DNA from: Lachnospiraceae bacterium
GTDB lineage: Bacteria > Bacillota > Clostridia > Lachnospirales > Lachnospiraceae
Reading direction: 5' to 3'
Length of the DNA stretch: 8,911 nt
Assembly: GCA_009787745.1 (NCBI GenBank)
Contig: WQST01000090.1
Coordinates: 1-8,911 of the forward strand
Part shown: piece after piece, positions 1 to 6,447 of the stretch
Layout of the letters: every line of letters starts with the position of its first letter
Numbering within the stretch: the first letter of the stretch is position 1
The notes under the pieces: model-generated
What the model saw: only the letters and a program-made list of their open reading frames with translations
Database searches by the model: none
Told to the model about the DNA's origin: nothing
Program-made: the position numbers and the translations under genes

Positions 1-341
1 AAGCGGAAGCGCGCGGACTGGTTGGCGACGGAGCGACGATTATTGAATCGGCGGCACAGATTAATACTTTCGTGGAAGTAAAATCGGGCGCGGTTGATTT
101 CGCGGTGGTGGATGTCCTGCTGGCAGAGCAGATCGCCGGACGCGGTGACTACAGTGATTTAGTGATTGCCGATATCACCCTGGATACCGAAGTTTATGCG
201 ATTGGGTTTAAGAAGGGCAATGACCTTCGTGATAAGGTTAATACGGCAATGAAAGAACTTTATGATGAAGGCAAGCTTATGGAACTTGCGGTTAAATATG
301 GATTAGAGAACTCTTTGAAATTGGACACATCATTTAGATAA
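1..341 (+). CDS. Polar amino acid ABC transporter substrate-binding protein, C-terminal part (5' truncated by window)
   Basis: This is the end of a family 3 extracellular solute-binding protein that would capture an amino acid outside the membrane and pass it to the permease encoded next. The frame is open from base 3, giving 112 codons to a TAA at 339-341. An internal GTG at 72 should not be taken as the start, because coding sequence clearly continues upstream (AEARGLVGDGATIIESAAQI). The segment VKSGAVDFAVVDVLLAEQ matches the second-lobe pattern of this family, in which a loop reports which substrate is bound. The closing part, YAIGFKKGNDLRDKVNTAM followed by LYDEGKLMELAVKYG, is the usual C-terminal helix region. 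The signal peptide and most ligand-contacting residues lie outside the window, so the amino acid transported cannot be named. The permease begins 15 bases downstream. Confidence 0.9.
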   Translation, partial: AEARGLVGDGATIIESAAQINTFVEVKSGAVDFAVVDVLLAEQIAGRGDYSDLVIADITLDTEVYAIGFKKGNDLRDKVNTAMKELYDEGKLMELAVKYGLENSLKLDTSFR

Positions 342-356
342 TATGAAAGATACAAT

Positions 357-1004
357 ATGAGTTTTTGGGAAGTTACAATTAGTTTATTAGGCGGATTTAA
401 GACGACGTGCCTGCTTTTCGCGTTTACATTGGTATTTTCGCTTCCGCTGGGGTTGATAATATCATTTGGCTCGATGTCTAAGTTCGCCCCGCTCAGATAT
501 TTGGTAAAGATAATTGTCTGGATCGTCAGAGGTATTCCTTTGATGCTCCAGATATTTATTGTTTTTTATGTACCGGGATTTATTCTTGGGGCGCCGATTT
601 CTTCACGGTTTAATGCGGCTTTGATTGCCTTTACGATTAACTATGCTTGTTATTTCAGTGAAATATATCGCGGCGGGATTGAGAGCATTTCTCGCAGTCA
701 GTATGAAGCGGGGCATGTATTGGGGATGAAGAAAGCGCAGATTTTCTTCAAGGTTGTTTTGCTACAGGTTATCAAGCGGATTAGCGCCCCGATGTCGAAT
801 GAAGTTATTACCTTGGTGAAAGATACGGCGCTGGCCAGGGTTATTATGGTTACGGAGATTTTAAAAGTGGCGGAGAATTTCGCGGCGACCAGAGCGTTGA
901 TATGGCCGCTTTTTTATACAGGAGTTTTTTATTTGTTGTTTGTTGGGGTGTTGACGCTTTTGTTTGGGTATTTGGAGAAACGGCTTAGTTATTTCCGGGC
1001 ATAG
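357..1004 (+). CDS. Polar amino acid ABC transporter permease (HisM/GlnP-like)
   Basis: This 215-residue integral membrane subunit forms the channel of an amino acid importer, and the length is normal for the family. The sequence begins with a hydrophobic helix at about residues 8-37. It has the conserved RGIPLMLQ motif at 58-65, EIYRGGI at 102-108 and the cytoplasmic coupling loop QYEAGHVLG at 115-123 (EAA loop), which docks to the ATPase. A later hydrophobic pair near 180-205 ends the protein before a basic tail. The start is the ATG at 357; the upstream GAAAGA (345-350) is only a weak ribosome binding site, so translation may depend partly on coupling to the preceding gene. The gene lies between the binding protein and the ATPase, the standard order for this transporter type. 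Confidence 0.93.
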   Translation: MSFWEVTISLLGGFKTTCLLFAFTLVFSLPLGLIISFGSMSKFAPLRYLVKIIVWIVRGIPLMLQIFIVFYVPGFILGAPISSRFNAALIAFTINYACYFSEIYRGGIESISRSQYEAGHVLGMKKAQIFFKVVLLQVIKRISAPMSNEVITLVKDTALARVIMVTEILKVAENFAATRALIWPLFYTGVFYLLFVGVLTLLFGYLEKRLSYFRA

Positions 1005-1013
1005 AGGTAGGCG

Positions 1014-1796
1014 ATGGATATTTTGAAGGTTGAAAATTTATGTAAGCGCTTCGGTCATGCCGAGGTTCTTTGTGATATCAGTTTTACCTTAAGAGAGGGT
1101 GAATCTTTGGCGATTCTCGGTTCGTCGGGAAGTGGTAAAACGACACTTTTGCGTTGCCTTAATTTTCTTGAACGTCCTGACAAAGGGCGGATTAGTGTTC
1201 GCGACGAGCTATTATTTGAAGCGGCGGCGAAGTATGATGATAGTTCGATAAGGAGTAAACGGCTTCATTTTGGGTTTGTTTTTCAGGCGTTTAATCTTTT
1301 TCCCCAATATACGGCTTTAAAGAATATTACATTGGCGCGTGAACTCGCCGCTAAGGAGTCGCCTGAGTATGCGAAGAACAAAAAGGCGCTTCATGAAAAG
1401 ATCTATAGTGACGGGCTTGATTTGTTAGAGCAGATGGGCTTGTCGGCACGGGGGGATTATTATCCTCATCAATTGTCAGGCGGTCAGCAGCAGCGTGTGG
1501 CGATTGCCAGGGCTTTGGCGCTTCGTCCTGATATCTTATGTTTTGATGAACCGACTTCGGCACTTGATCCTGAACTTACGGGTGAGGTTCTGCGGGTTAT
1601 CAAGAGTCTTGCGGATAAGAGAACGACGATGCTTATCGTGACTCACGAAATGCAGTTCGCCAGGCAGATTGCGGATACGATACTTTTTATGGATGAGGGT
1701 ATGACAGTTGAGTATGGTACTCCCGAAGAAGTTATGGATAATCCGAAGACGGATAGGATGAAGCGGTTTTTGGAGCATTATTCAGGGGATGTTTAA
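1014..1796 (+). CDS. Amino acid ABC transporter ATP-binding protein (GlnQ/HisP-like)
   Basis: This is the ATPase that drives the amino acid importer encoded just upstream. It is 260 residues long with every nucleotide-binding motif intact: Walker A GSSGSGKT at 36-43, Q-loop glutamine at 91 (VFQAFNLFP), signature LSGGQQQR at 154-161, Walker B LCFDEP at 175-180, D-loop SALD at 182-185 and the switch histidine at 211 (VTHEMQFA). It is about 20 residues longer than the usual 240. Most of the extra length lies at about 62-82 and in a charged stretch at about 112-135 between Q-loop and signature. Such inserts occur in clostridial members of the family. GAGGTAGG (1004-1011) lies only two bases before the ATG, so spacing is tight. 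The stop TAA shares a base with the ATG of the next gene. Confidence 0.95.
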   Translation: MDILKVENLCKRFGHAEVLCDISFTLREGESLAILGSSGSGKTTLLRCLNFLERPDKGRISVRDELLFEAAAKYDDSSIRSKRLHFGFVFQAFNLFPQYTALKNITLARELAAKESPEYAKNKKALHEKIYSDGLDLLEQMGLSARGDYYPHQLSGGQQQRVAIARALALRPDILCFDEPTSALDPELTGEVLRVIKSLADKRTTMLIVTHEMQFARQIADTILFMDEGMTVEYGTPEEVMDNPKTDRMKRFLEHYSGDV

Positions 1797-2080
1797 TGAA
1801 TGAGAAGGTTTATGAATATGATGCAGTGATTAAATCTGCGGATAAAGGCGGCGCATTTGTCGCTTTTCCTTATGATATTAGGGTAGAGTTCGGGAAGGGG
1901 CGCGTAAAGGTTCGCGCGTTGTTTGACGATTGCGTTTATGACGGCAGTGTCGTTAATATGGGGGTAAAGAATGCCGACGGGTCGGTTTGTTATATAATCG
2001 GGGTTCGTAAGGATGTTCGGGAGAGGATTGGTAAGCAAGTAGGGGATTTGGTGCGCGTGAAAATTTGGGAGAGGGAATGA
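1796..2080 (+). CDS. DUF1905 domain protein
   Basis: This 94-residue soluble protein consists of little more than a DUF1905 domain. Recognition rests on the pattern of an aliphatic/aromatic opening (YEYDAVIKSADKGGAFVAFP), a central GKGRVKVRALFDDCVYDG with the family's small beta-barrel look, and the ending RKDVRERIGKQVGDLVRVKIWERE, which matches the 'R...lgk..GD.V.V.l' close of the family. The biochemical role is unknown. In many bacteria the domain is fused to, or next to, a YdeI/OmdA domain, but no such partner is present here. The start ATG overlaps the stop of the ATPase gene (TAATG), and AGGGGA at 1784-1789 is well placed, so it is translated from the transporter mRNA. The stop TGA overlaps the first possible ATG of the next gene. 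Confidence 0.8.
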   Translation: MNEKVYEYDAVIKSADKGGAFVAFPYDIRVEFGKGRVKVRALFDDCVYDGSVVNMGVKNADGSVCYIIGVRKDVRERIGKQVGDLVRVKIWERE

Positions 2081-2082
2081 AT

Positions 2083-2361
2083 ATGTTTACTTTATCAGCG
2101 AAATTAACTTTTTATATTCCGCATTCATTTTCATTAAAAGATAAACGGCAAATCCGCAGAAGCCTTATTGAAAAAACCAAACATAAGTTCAATGCGGCGA
2201 TTGCGGAAATTGATACACAGGATATGCATCAAACTTTAACCGTCGGGATCGCGGTCGTTTCAGGTGACGGAGGGCATAGGCGAGACGCGCTTGATGAAAT
2301 AATCCGTTTTATGGAAGAGAAAGCGGACGCGGAATTGACAGATGTAGAAATAATTGAGTAA
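2083..2361 (+). CDS. DUF503 family protein (YlxP-like)
   Basis: This is a small conserved bacterial protein of 92 residues from the chosen start. The family match is clear in SFSLKDKRQIRRSLIEKTKH near the N-terminus, then FNAAIAEIDTQDMHQTLTVG (compare 'FNvsvaEvd.qD..qra.lG' in YlxP), and the C-terminal helix and strand ending in DVEIIE. In Bacillus and many Firmicutes ylxP lies in the nusA-infB-rbfA cluster, and a role linked to translation or ribosome assembly has been suggested but is not settled. Here it lies behind a transporter, so it may be a relocated copy or a paralogue. Possible starts are TTG 2065, ATG 2077 and ATG 2083. The last is preferred because GAGGGA (2071-2076) lies six bases before it, while for 2077 the site would touch the start codon. 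Confidence 0.85.
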   Translation: MFTLSAKLTFYIPHSFSLKDKRQIRRSLIEKTKHKFNAAIAEIDTQDMHQTLTVGIAVVSGDGGHRRDALDEIIRFMEEKADAELTDVEIIE

Positions 2362-2380
2362 GTAACAGGAGGAGCTTAAG

Positions 2381-2740
2381 ATGAGTTGTTTGGGTAACAT
2401 TATCTGGATTTTATGCGGGGGATTATGGCAGGCATTAGTTTGGTTATTGATGGGGCTTTTATGGTGCATTACGATTATCGGGATTCCGATTGGGCGGCAG
2501 TGTTTTAAGTTTGCTTCGCTGGCTTTTGCTCCTTTTGGCAAAGAAGTTGAATATGGCGGCGGTACGCCATCGCTGATTGCTAATATTTTATGGATTATTA
2601 TTAGCGGTATCCCATTGGCGATATGTGCCGCTGTTAATGGGTTGCTTTTGTGCATTACAATTATCGGAATACCGTTTGGGTTACAGTGTTTTAAGATTGC
2701 GAAACTTGCTTTGATGCCGTTTGGGGCGCGGGTTAAGTAG
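2381..2740 (+). CDS. YccF-like small membrane protein with internal duplication
   Basis: This 119-residue hydrophobic protein of the YccF domain family has unknown function. It is made of two related halves. Residues 29-53 (CITIIGIPIGRQCFKFASLA then FAPFG) repeat as residues 91-115 (CITIIGIPFGLQCFKIAKLA then LMPFG), an offset of 62 residues. Each half carries one long hydrophobic stretch (about 5-35 and 65-97) followed by a conserved G-I-P-x-G-x-Q-C-F-K motif and an amphipathic segment ending in PFG. A loop EVEYGGGTPS separates the halves. The repeat is also visible in the DNA (from 2465 and from 2651), so this is an ancient internal duplication typical of the family. The start is supported by an excellent AGGAGGAG at 2367-2374. 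It is probably the last gene of the left operon, 19 bases after the DUF503 gene. Confidence 0.85.
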   Translation: MSCLGNIIWILCGGLWQALVWLLMGLLWCITIIGIPIGRQCFKFASLAFAPFGKEVEYGGGTPSLIANILWIIISGIPLAICAAVNGLLLCITIIGIPFGLQCFKIAKLALMPFGARVK

Positions 2741-2797
2741 TGGTTAATTGCACACCTCTCATTACAACAATTTGGTAAATTGACGTCACCTTAATGA

Positions 2798-4093
2798 TTA
2801 AACACAAAACACAGCATAAAGCGGCACTATCTTCTTCCCGTCAGCAAAGCCGAAATTCTTCGTAGACAATTTAATTGCATATGGAGGTTTATAGTTTTCA
2901 ATATAAAATTTTAAGCTTTTGGCTTGAGTATTATCCGCGCTTTTTACCTCTATCGGGATAATTTCGCCATCACGTTGGATTAAAAAATCTATTTCTGCGC
3001 CGCGGTTAGACTCCCAGTAATAAGTGGTATAGCCATTTATCGTTAGATGTACATTAACATAATTTTCTGCTAACCCGCCTTTAAAATTTAAAAGAGCATC
3101 GGACATATAAATAATATCCGAAACAACTAATTCTTTTTTGGCACAAAGAAGCCCTAAATCAGAGATGTAAATCTTAAATGCATCAATATCTTTATTATCA
3201 TCAAGCGGCTTAAGAGGATGTTCAGCTTTATAAACTTGTGAAATTATACCTGATAATTCAAGCCATTCAATAGCATTTTCGAAGTCGGCGGCACGTCCGC
3301 CTTTTTTGATAAGCTTATATTGAAAGCGCGTGTTCGTTTTTGATAATTGCGCAGTTATGCTATTATAGGTTAAACGCGTTTTCTTTATTTCATTCTGTGG
3401 ATTATATTTACTCATATCATCAAGATAATTAGCAAGAATTGTTGCTTGAATATCACGAACCAGAATATAATCACCTGTTTCAGAAAATTGCCGCACACAT
3501 TCAGGCATACCGCCAACGACGAGATATTGGCGGTAATATGAAAGCGCTGAATCATGCATAATAGACGGCATCGGCGAGTTTGTTTCGAAGCATTCCCTGA
3601 TTCTTATTACCATTTTTTCTTGATTCATCGCAATTAGAAACTCCTCCATGTCCATCGGATACATGGTTTTCATATTCACCTTGCCAACAGGGAATGAGAA
3701 CTCCTGTCGGTTTACAGCAATACCCAGCAAGCTACCTGCAACTATAATATGGTAATCCGCTGCTTCCTCGCAAAAGTATTTTAATGAGGTAAGTGCTTTT
3801 TCACAGGTTTGGATCTCATCAAAAACAATTAACGTCTTTTCTTTGATTATCGTTTGTCCCGAAGAATGGGAAAGCAGCGGTATGAGGTATGAAGGACTTA
3901 AATTCTCGTTAAATATTTCTTTTAATTTCTCATTTCGTTCAAAGTTAAAATATGCGACATTCTCGTAATGCTCGCGACCAAATTCCAGAATAGAGTAGGT
4001 TTTTCCGACTTGTCTCGCGCCCTTTAAAATAAGCGGTTTGCGATTAGGGTTGTCTTTCCAATTTTTTAAAAATTTGATAATTTTTCGATACAT
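2798..4093 (-). CDS. AAA_14 / DUF4143 ATPase of unknown function
   Basis: This 431-residue protein has the two-part layout of a large, poorly understood family. The N-terminal AAA-type ATPase has Walker A GARQVGKT at 25-32, Walker B LIVFDEIQ at 88-95 and a sensor-like GS at 120-121 (VAGSLLG). The C-terminal DUF4143 region includes IYISDLGLLCA, FKGGLAENYV near 337-346 and a PD-(D/E)XK-like set with E343, D369 (AEIDFLIQ) and E382-x-K384 (IPIEVKS). Whether that fold cuts nucleic acid here is unknown. Such genes are often solitary, multicopy and patchily distributed, which fits a mobile or accessory gene. The AT content is visibly higher than in both flanking operons. AAAGGAA (complement of 4101-4107) precedes the ATG by seven bases. 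The gene converges on the YccF gene and diverges from the sugar operon. Confidence 0.88.
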   Translation of the reverse strand: MYRKIIKFLKNWKDNPNRKPLILKGARQVGKTYSILEFGREHYENVAYFNFERNEKLKEIFNENLSPSYLIPLLSHSSGQTIIKEKTLIVFDEIQTCEKALTSLKYFCEEAADYHIIVAGSLLGIAVNRQEFSFPVGKVNMKTMYPMDMEEFLIAMNQEKMVIRIRECFETNSPMPSIMHDSALSYYRQYLVVGGMPECVRQFSETGDYILVRDIQATILANYLDDMSKYNPQNEIKKTRLTYNSITAQLSKTNTRFQYKLIKKGGRAADFENAIEWLELSGIISQVYKAEHPLKPLDDNKDIDAFKIYISDLGLLCAKKELVVSDIIYMSDALLNFKGGLAENYVNVHLTINGYTTYYWESNRGAEIDFLIQRDGEIIPIEVKSADNTQAKSLKFYIENYKPPYAIKLSTKNFGFADGKKIVPLYAVFCV

Positions 4094-4123
4094 AAGAACA
4101 TTCCTTTCGGTGTACTGTGTTAT

Positions 4124-4152
4124 ATTATACCATAAAGACGTGTAAAAATCAA
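4124..4152 (-). promoter_or_regulatory. Promoter of the AAA_14/DUF4143 gene
   Basis: Read on the minus strand, TTGATT (complement of 4147-4152) and a perfect TATAAT (complement of 4124-4129) are separated by 17 bases. This is a good vegetative sigma factor promoter. It lies 30 bases before the ATG, which leaves a short leader holding the ribosome binding site. The left arm of the inverted repeat at 4135-4191 falls within the spacer. The call is from consensus only. Confidence 0.65.
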
Positions 4153-4191
4153 CCGACTATATGTAAAAAAACACGCTAAATAACACGTCTT
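4135..4191. repeat. 9-bp inverted repeat AAGACGTGT...ACACGTCTT, possible operator
   Basis: AAGACGTGT at 4135-4143 is matched exactly by ACACGTCTT at 4183-4191, with 39 bases between them and 48 bases centre to centre. A further ACACG occurs at 4171-4175, 13 bases before the same word in the right arm. The left arm lies between the -35 and -10 of the minus-strand promoter, a usual place for a repressor. The distance between arms would suit two separate protein sites better than a single hairpin. The regulator is not known. Confidence 0.4.
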
Positions 4192-4233
4192 AATTACATG
4201 ACAAAACTATCCAAAAACCCACAACCTGAGACA

Positions 4234-4261
4234 TTGACCAAACAGGCTCATTTTTTATAAA
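4234..4261 (+). promoter_or_regulatory. Candidate promoter of the saccharide uptake operon
   Basis: TTGACC at 4234-4239 and TATAAA at 4256-4261 are separated by 16 bases and precede the first permease ATG by about 64 bases. They are the best -35/-10 pair in the gap upstream of this operon. A ribosome binding site GGGAGG follows at 4310-4315. No clear catabolite-response site was seen in the gap. Confidence 0.5.
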
Positions 4262-4325
4262 ATTAAAACAGTAAAAACTAAAGTAACAAATACAATTCAT
4301 CTAATTTCTGGGAGGCAAGAGCCAA

Positions 4326-5291
4326 ATGGAAGAAAGAAACCCCAACAGTCTGTTAAATAAGATAAAAAACAGCAAAACGACCTTCGCCCTCACCCTGATG
4401 GTCTTGCCAGGTCTCATCTGGCTGGTTATGCTCCGTTACGTACCAATGTTTGGTATCGTAATGGCTTTTAAGAACTATAAGCTTCCGGATTTAACCTATG
4501 TAAGAGATCACGGTTACATAGCCGATATTTTTGCCCGTGATTGGATCGGCTTTCAGAATTTTCAACTTCTCTTTGGAAATCCCATGACATCTAAGATGAT
4601 CAGAAATACAATCGCCTACAACGCAACCTTTATTGTTCTGGGCATTTTGATTTCGGTAAGTTTCGCAATTATACTCACCGAAATATCCAAAAAGTTTTTC
4701 TCAAGATTATACCAAACCTTGATGTTCTTCCCTTACTTCATATCTTGGGTCGTCGTCAGTTACTTCCTGATGGCGCTGATTTCCACCAAGCACGGACTTC
4801 TTGATCCTTCTTGGTTCGGAATAAGAGATTTCTACCAGCAATCGGAACCGTGGCCGTTTATAATCATCTTCTCGAATGTTTGGAAGATGACAGGATATTC
4901 TACCATTCTTTATCTGGCGGCGATTACGGGAATTGATGCGACCCAGTATGAAGCTGCATCGATTGACGGGGCGAGCAAGTGGCAGCAAGTTCTCCATGTC
5001 ACCCTTCCCAATATGCGGACGATTATCATCATCTTATTCATCATGAACATCGGACGAATTTTCAATGCCGACTTCGGACAGTTCTGGTCCTTGCCGATTG
5101 ACGGCGGCGGCGGCGGCGTGTCAAACGCAGTTGAGGTTATTGACACCTTTGTTTACCGCTTGCTAAGGACTTCCGTTAACTTAGGGCAGTCGACAGCAGT
5201 CAGTTTCTTCCAGAACTGCATTGGTTTTATCTGTATCATCACAGCCAATACAATTGTTAGAAAAGTTGATAACGATAGCGCATTATTCTAG
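4326..5291 (+). CDS. Saccharide ABC transporter permease, LplB type
   Basis: This is the first of two membrane subunits of a carbohydrate importer. It is 321 residues long, normal for LplB-like permeases. The N-terminal signature is present: a short basic cytoplasmic tail and then LPGLIWLVMLRYVPMFGIVM from residue 27 followed by AFKNYK, which marks this subfamily. The cytoplasmic coupling loop YEAASIDGASKWQQ begins at 208 and would contact the ATPase. The end, VIDTFVYRLL then VSFFQNCIGFICIITANTIV, is also typical. A run of five glycines at 260-264, encoded by five GGC codons (5103-5117), lies in the loop before VIDTFVYR and is unusual. GGGAGG (4310-4315) supports the start. No ATPase gene follows, and LplB/LplC systems commonly borrow a shared MsmX-like ATPase. 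The second permease starts 49 bases after the stop. Confidence 0.93.
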   Translation: MEERNPNSLLNKIKNSKTTFALTLMVLPGLIWLVMLRYVPMFGIVMAFKNYKLPDLTYVRDHGYIADIFARDWIGFQNFQLLFGNPMTSKMIRNTIAYNATFIVLGILISVSFAIILTEISKKFFSRLYQTLMFFPYFISWVVVSYFLMALISTKHGLLDPSWFGIRDFYQQSEPWPFIIIFSNVWKMTGYSTILYLAAITGIDATQYEAASIDGASKWQQVLHVTLPNMRTIIIILFIMNIGRIFNADFGQFWSLPIDGGGGGVSNAVEVIDTFVYRLLRTSVNLGQSTAVSFFQNCIGFICIITANTIVRKVDNDSALF

Positions 5292-5340
5292 TATGCCGAT
5301 ACGTCACCCTGAACATAATGAAATTGATAAGGAGATTAAA

Positions 5341-6270
5341 GTGGCTAATAGTAAGAGTATAAAAAGGAAAAAAATAGCGGAAACAAATCGCCTCACCAGT
5401 GTCGGCACGACGGGGCAGGTCATCATGCACTTCGTCGTCGGCGGATTCGCCTTGCTTTGTATCATTCCCTTCATTTTCATCACCATCATTTCATTAACGA
5501 GTGAAGCAAGCATTTTAGCTAACGGATATTCATTTCTTCCTGAAAAATGGTCGATTGAAGCATATCAAAGTGTCATTATTCTGGGAAGGCAGCTATGGAT
5601 ATCATTATATAACAGCGTTTTCGTCACCTTGGTCGGAACCGCAACATCGGTACTTATCTGCGTCCTGTTTTCATACGCGATATTCCGCCCCGATTACAAA
5701 TTCCGCCGCTTCTTTACCTTCGTCAGCTTCTTCACGATGCTGTTCGGCGGCGGCCTTGTTCCGACAGTAGTAGTATGTAAGAACTTATTGGGAATGAGCA
5801 ATAATTACTGGGCTTTAATCATTCCGATGCTGGTAAACCCTTTTAATATCATCGTAATGCGAAGCTTCTTCCAGTCAAGTATTCCTTTTGAACTTATCGA
5901 AGCGGCCCGCGTGGACGGTGCGGGTGAATTTAGGACATTATTCGGAATCGTTACGCCGATTGCCAAACCCGGTATTGCGACGATAGCTTTACTTAACATG
6001 CTGGCATACTGGAATGAATGGTTCATTCCGCAGTTATACATAACAGATGATAAACTTGTTCCCCTGCAATATCTTCTGGTCAAACTCCAGACGACAGCGC
6101 GGCTGATGGCCGCCAACTCAGGCAGGGCGGGAGCGGAAATCCGCAATATGCCCAGTGAGAACTTACGAATGGCATTATGTGTAATCATCGTTATCCCGAT
6201 CGCCTTCGCCTACCCATTCTTCCAACGCTACATAGTAGCAGGCTTAACCGTCGGTTCGGTTAAGGGGTAA
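5341..6270 (+). CDS. Saccharide ABC transporter permease, LplC type (GTG start)
   Basis: This is the second membrane subunit of the carbohydrate importer, partner of the LplB-like protein. From the chosen start it has 309 residues, the usual size. It has a basic N-terminal tail (KSIKRKKIAE), a first hydrophobic helix around VIMHFVVGGFALLCIIPFIF, the coupling loop IEAARVDGAGEF with its glutamate at residue 187, and the family-typical C-terminus RYIVAGLTVGSVKG. The frame stays open upstream into the first permease gene, with an ATG at 5293 and a TTG at 5221. However, neither has a ribosome binding site, while AAGGAG at 5329-5334 lies six bases before GTG 5341. That start also gives the expected N-terminus. 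The downstream gap holds a palindromic repeat and then the binding-protein gene. Confidence 0.92.
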   Translation: MANSKSIKRKKIAETNRLTSVGTTGQVIMHFVVGGFALLCIIPFIFITIISLTSEASILANGYSFLPEKWSIEAYQSVIILGRQLWISLYNSVFVTLVGTATSVLICVLFSYAIFRPDYKFRRFFTFVSFFTMLFGGGLVPTVVVCKNLLGMSNNYWALIIPMLVNPFNIIVMRSFFQSSIPFELIEAARVDGAGEFRTLFGIVTPIAKPGIATIALLNMLAYWNEWFIPQLYITDDKLVPLQYLLVKLQTTARLMAANSGRAGAEIRNMPSENLRMALCVIIVIPIAFAYPFFQRYIVAGLTVGSVKG

Positions 6271-6296
6271 TGTGAAGAAAAATATCGTTGACCCCC

Positions 6297-6373
6297 GTCA
6301 TTCTGAGCCGCAGGCAAAGAATCGAAGTTTTACTCTAATGAACGTTAGAACCTTCGCTTAGGCTCAGAATGAC
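6297..6373. repeat. 77-nt palindromic repeat with GTCATTCTGAG termini (MITE/REP-like)
   Basis: GTCATTCTGAGCC at 6297-6309 is repeated exactly in inverted form as GGCTCAGAATGAC at 6361-6373. Nested inside are CGAAG (6323-6327) with CTTCG (6352-6356) and TCTAA (6334-6338) with TTAGA (6345-6349), so the whole element can fold into one long interrupted hairpin. Each arm, read inward, has the form GTCATTCTGAGC...AAGAATC-like. To my knowledge this resembles a dispersed intergenic repeat found in many bacterial genomes. It has no coding capacity. It lies between the permease and the binding-protein genes and may act as an RNA-stabilising or attenuating structure. Confidence 0.75.
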
Positions 6374-6392
6374 ATACCTTATTCAGGTAATT

Positions 6393-6406
6393 ACAGCAAT
6401 TGCTGT
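6393..6406. promoter_or_regulatory. Perfect 14-bp palindrome, candidate operator
   Basis: ACAGCAATTGCTGT is perfectly self-complementary and lies 41 bases before the ATG of the binding-protein gene. It is directly followed by a -10-like TACAAT (6409-6414), although no good -35 is visible at the right distance. The form suits a dimeric repressor or activator. It has no unpaired loop and is followed by only four T residues, so it is a poor terminator. The binding protein is unknown. Confidence 0.4.
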
Positions 6407-6447
6407 TTTACAATAAACTCAACCATTTTTTATAGGAGGAAAAATTT

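Noticed and set aside
343..360. Five-codon minigene (ATG AAA GAT ACA ATA TGA) overlapping the permease start by ATGA
   Set aside because: It has no ribosome binding site and is too short to separate from chance. It could serve in translational coupling, but nothing in the sequence supports that.
1041..1054. TGTAAGCGCTTCGG resembles half of a catabolite-response (cre) site
   Set aside because: It lies inside the ATPase coding region and lacks the closing CA of the consensus. It encodes ordinary family residues (CKRFG).
2768..2788. CAATTT-GGT-AAATTG hairpin and TGACGTCA palindrome between the convergent genes
   Set aside because: The six-bp stem is AT-rich with no T-run on either strand, so it is not a convincing terminator. 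The 8-bp palindrome is short enough to be chance.
4094..4325. Possible riboswitch or T-box in the long gap before the sugar operon
   Set aside because: The gap is AT-rich with only the 9-bp inverted repeat and promoter-like boxes. No conserved T-box or riboswitch core could be recognised.
6288..6293. TTGACC just after the second sugar permease as a -35 box
   Set aside because: No -10-like hexamer follows at 15-19 bases; the sequence there belongs to the palindromic repeat.
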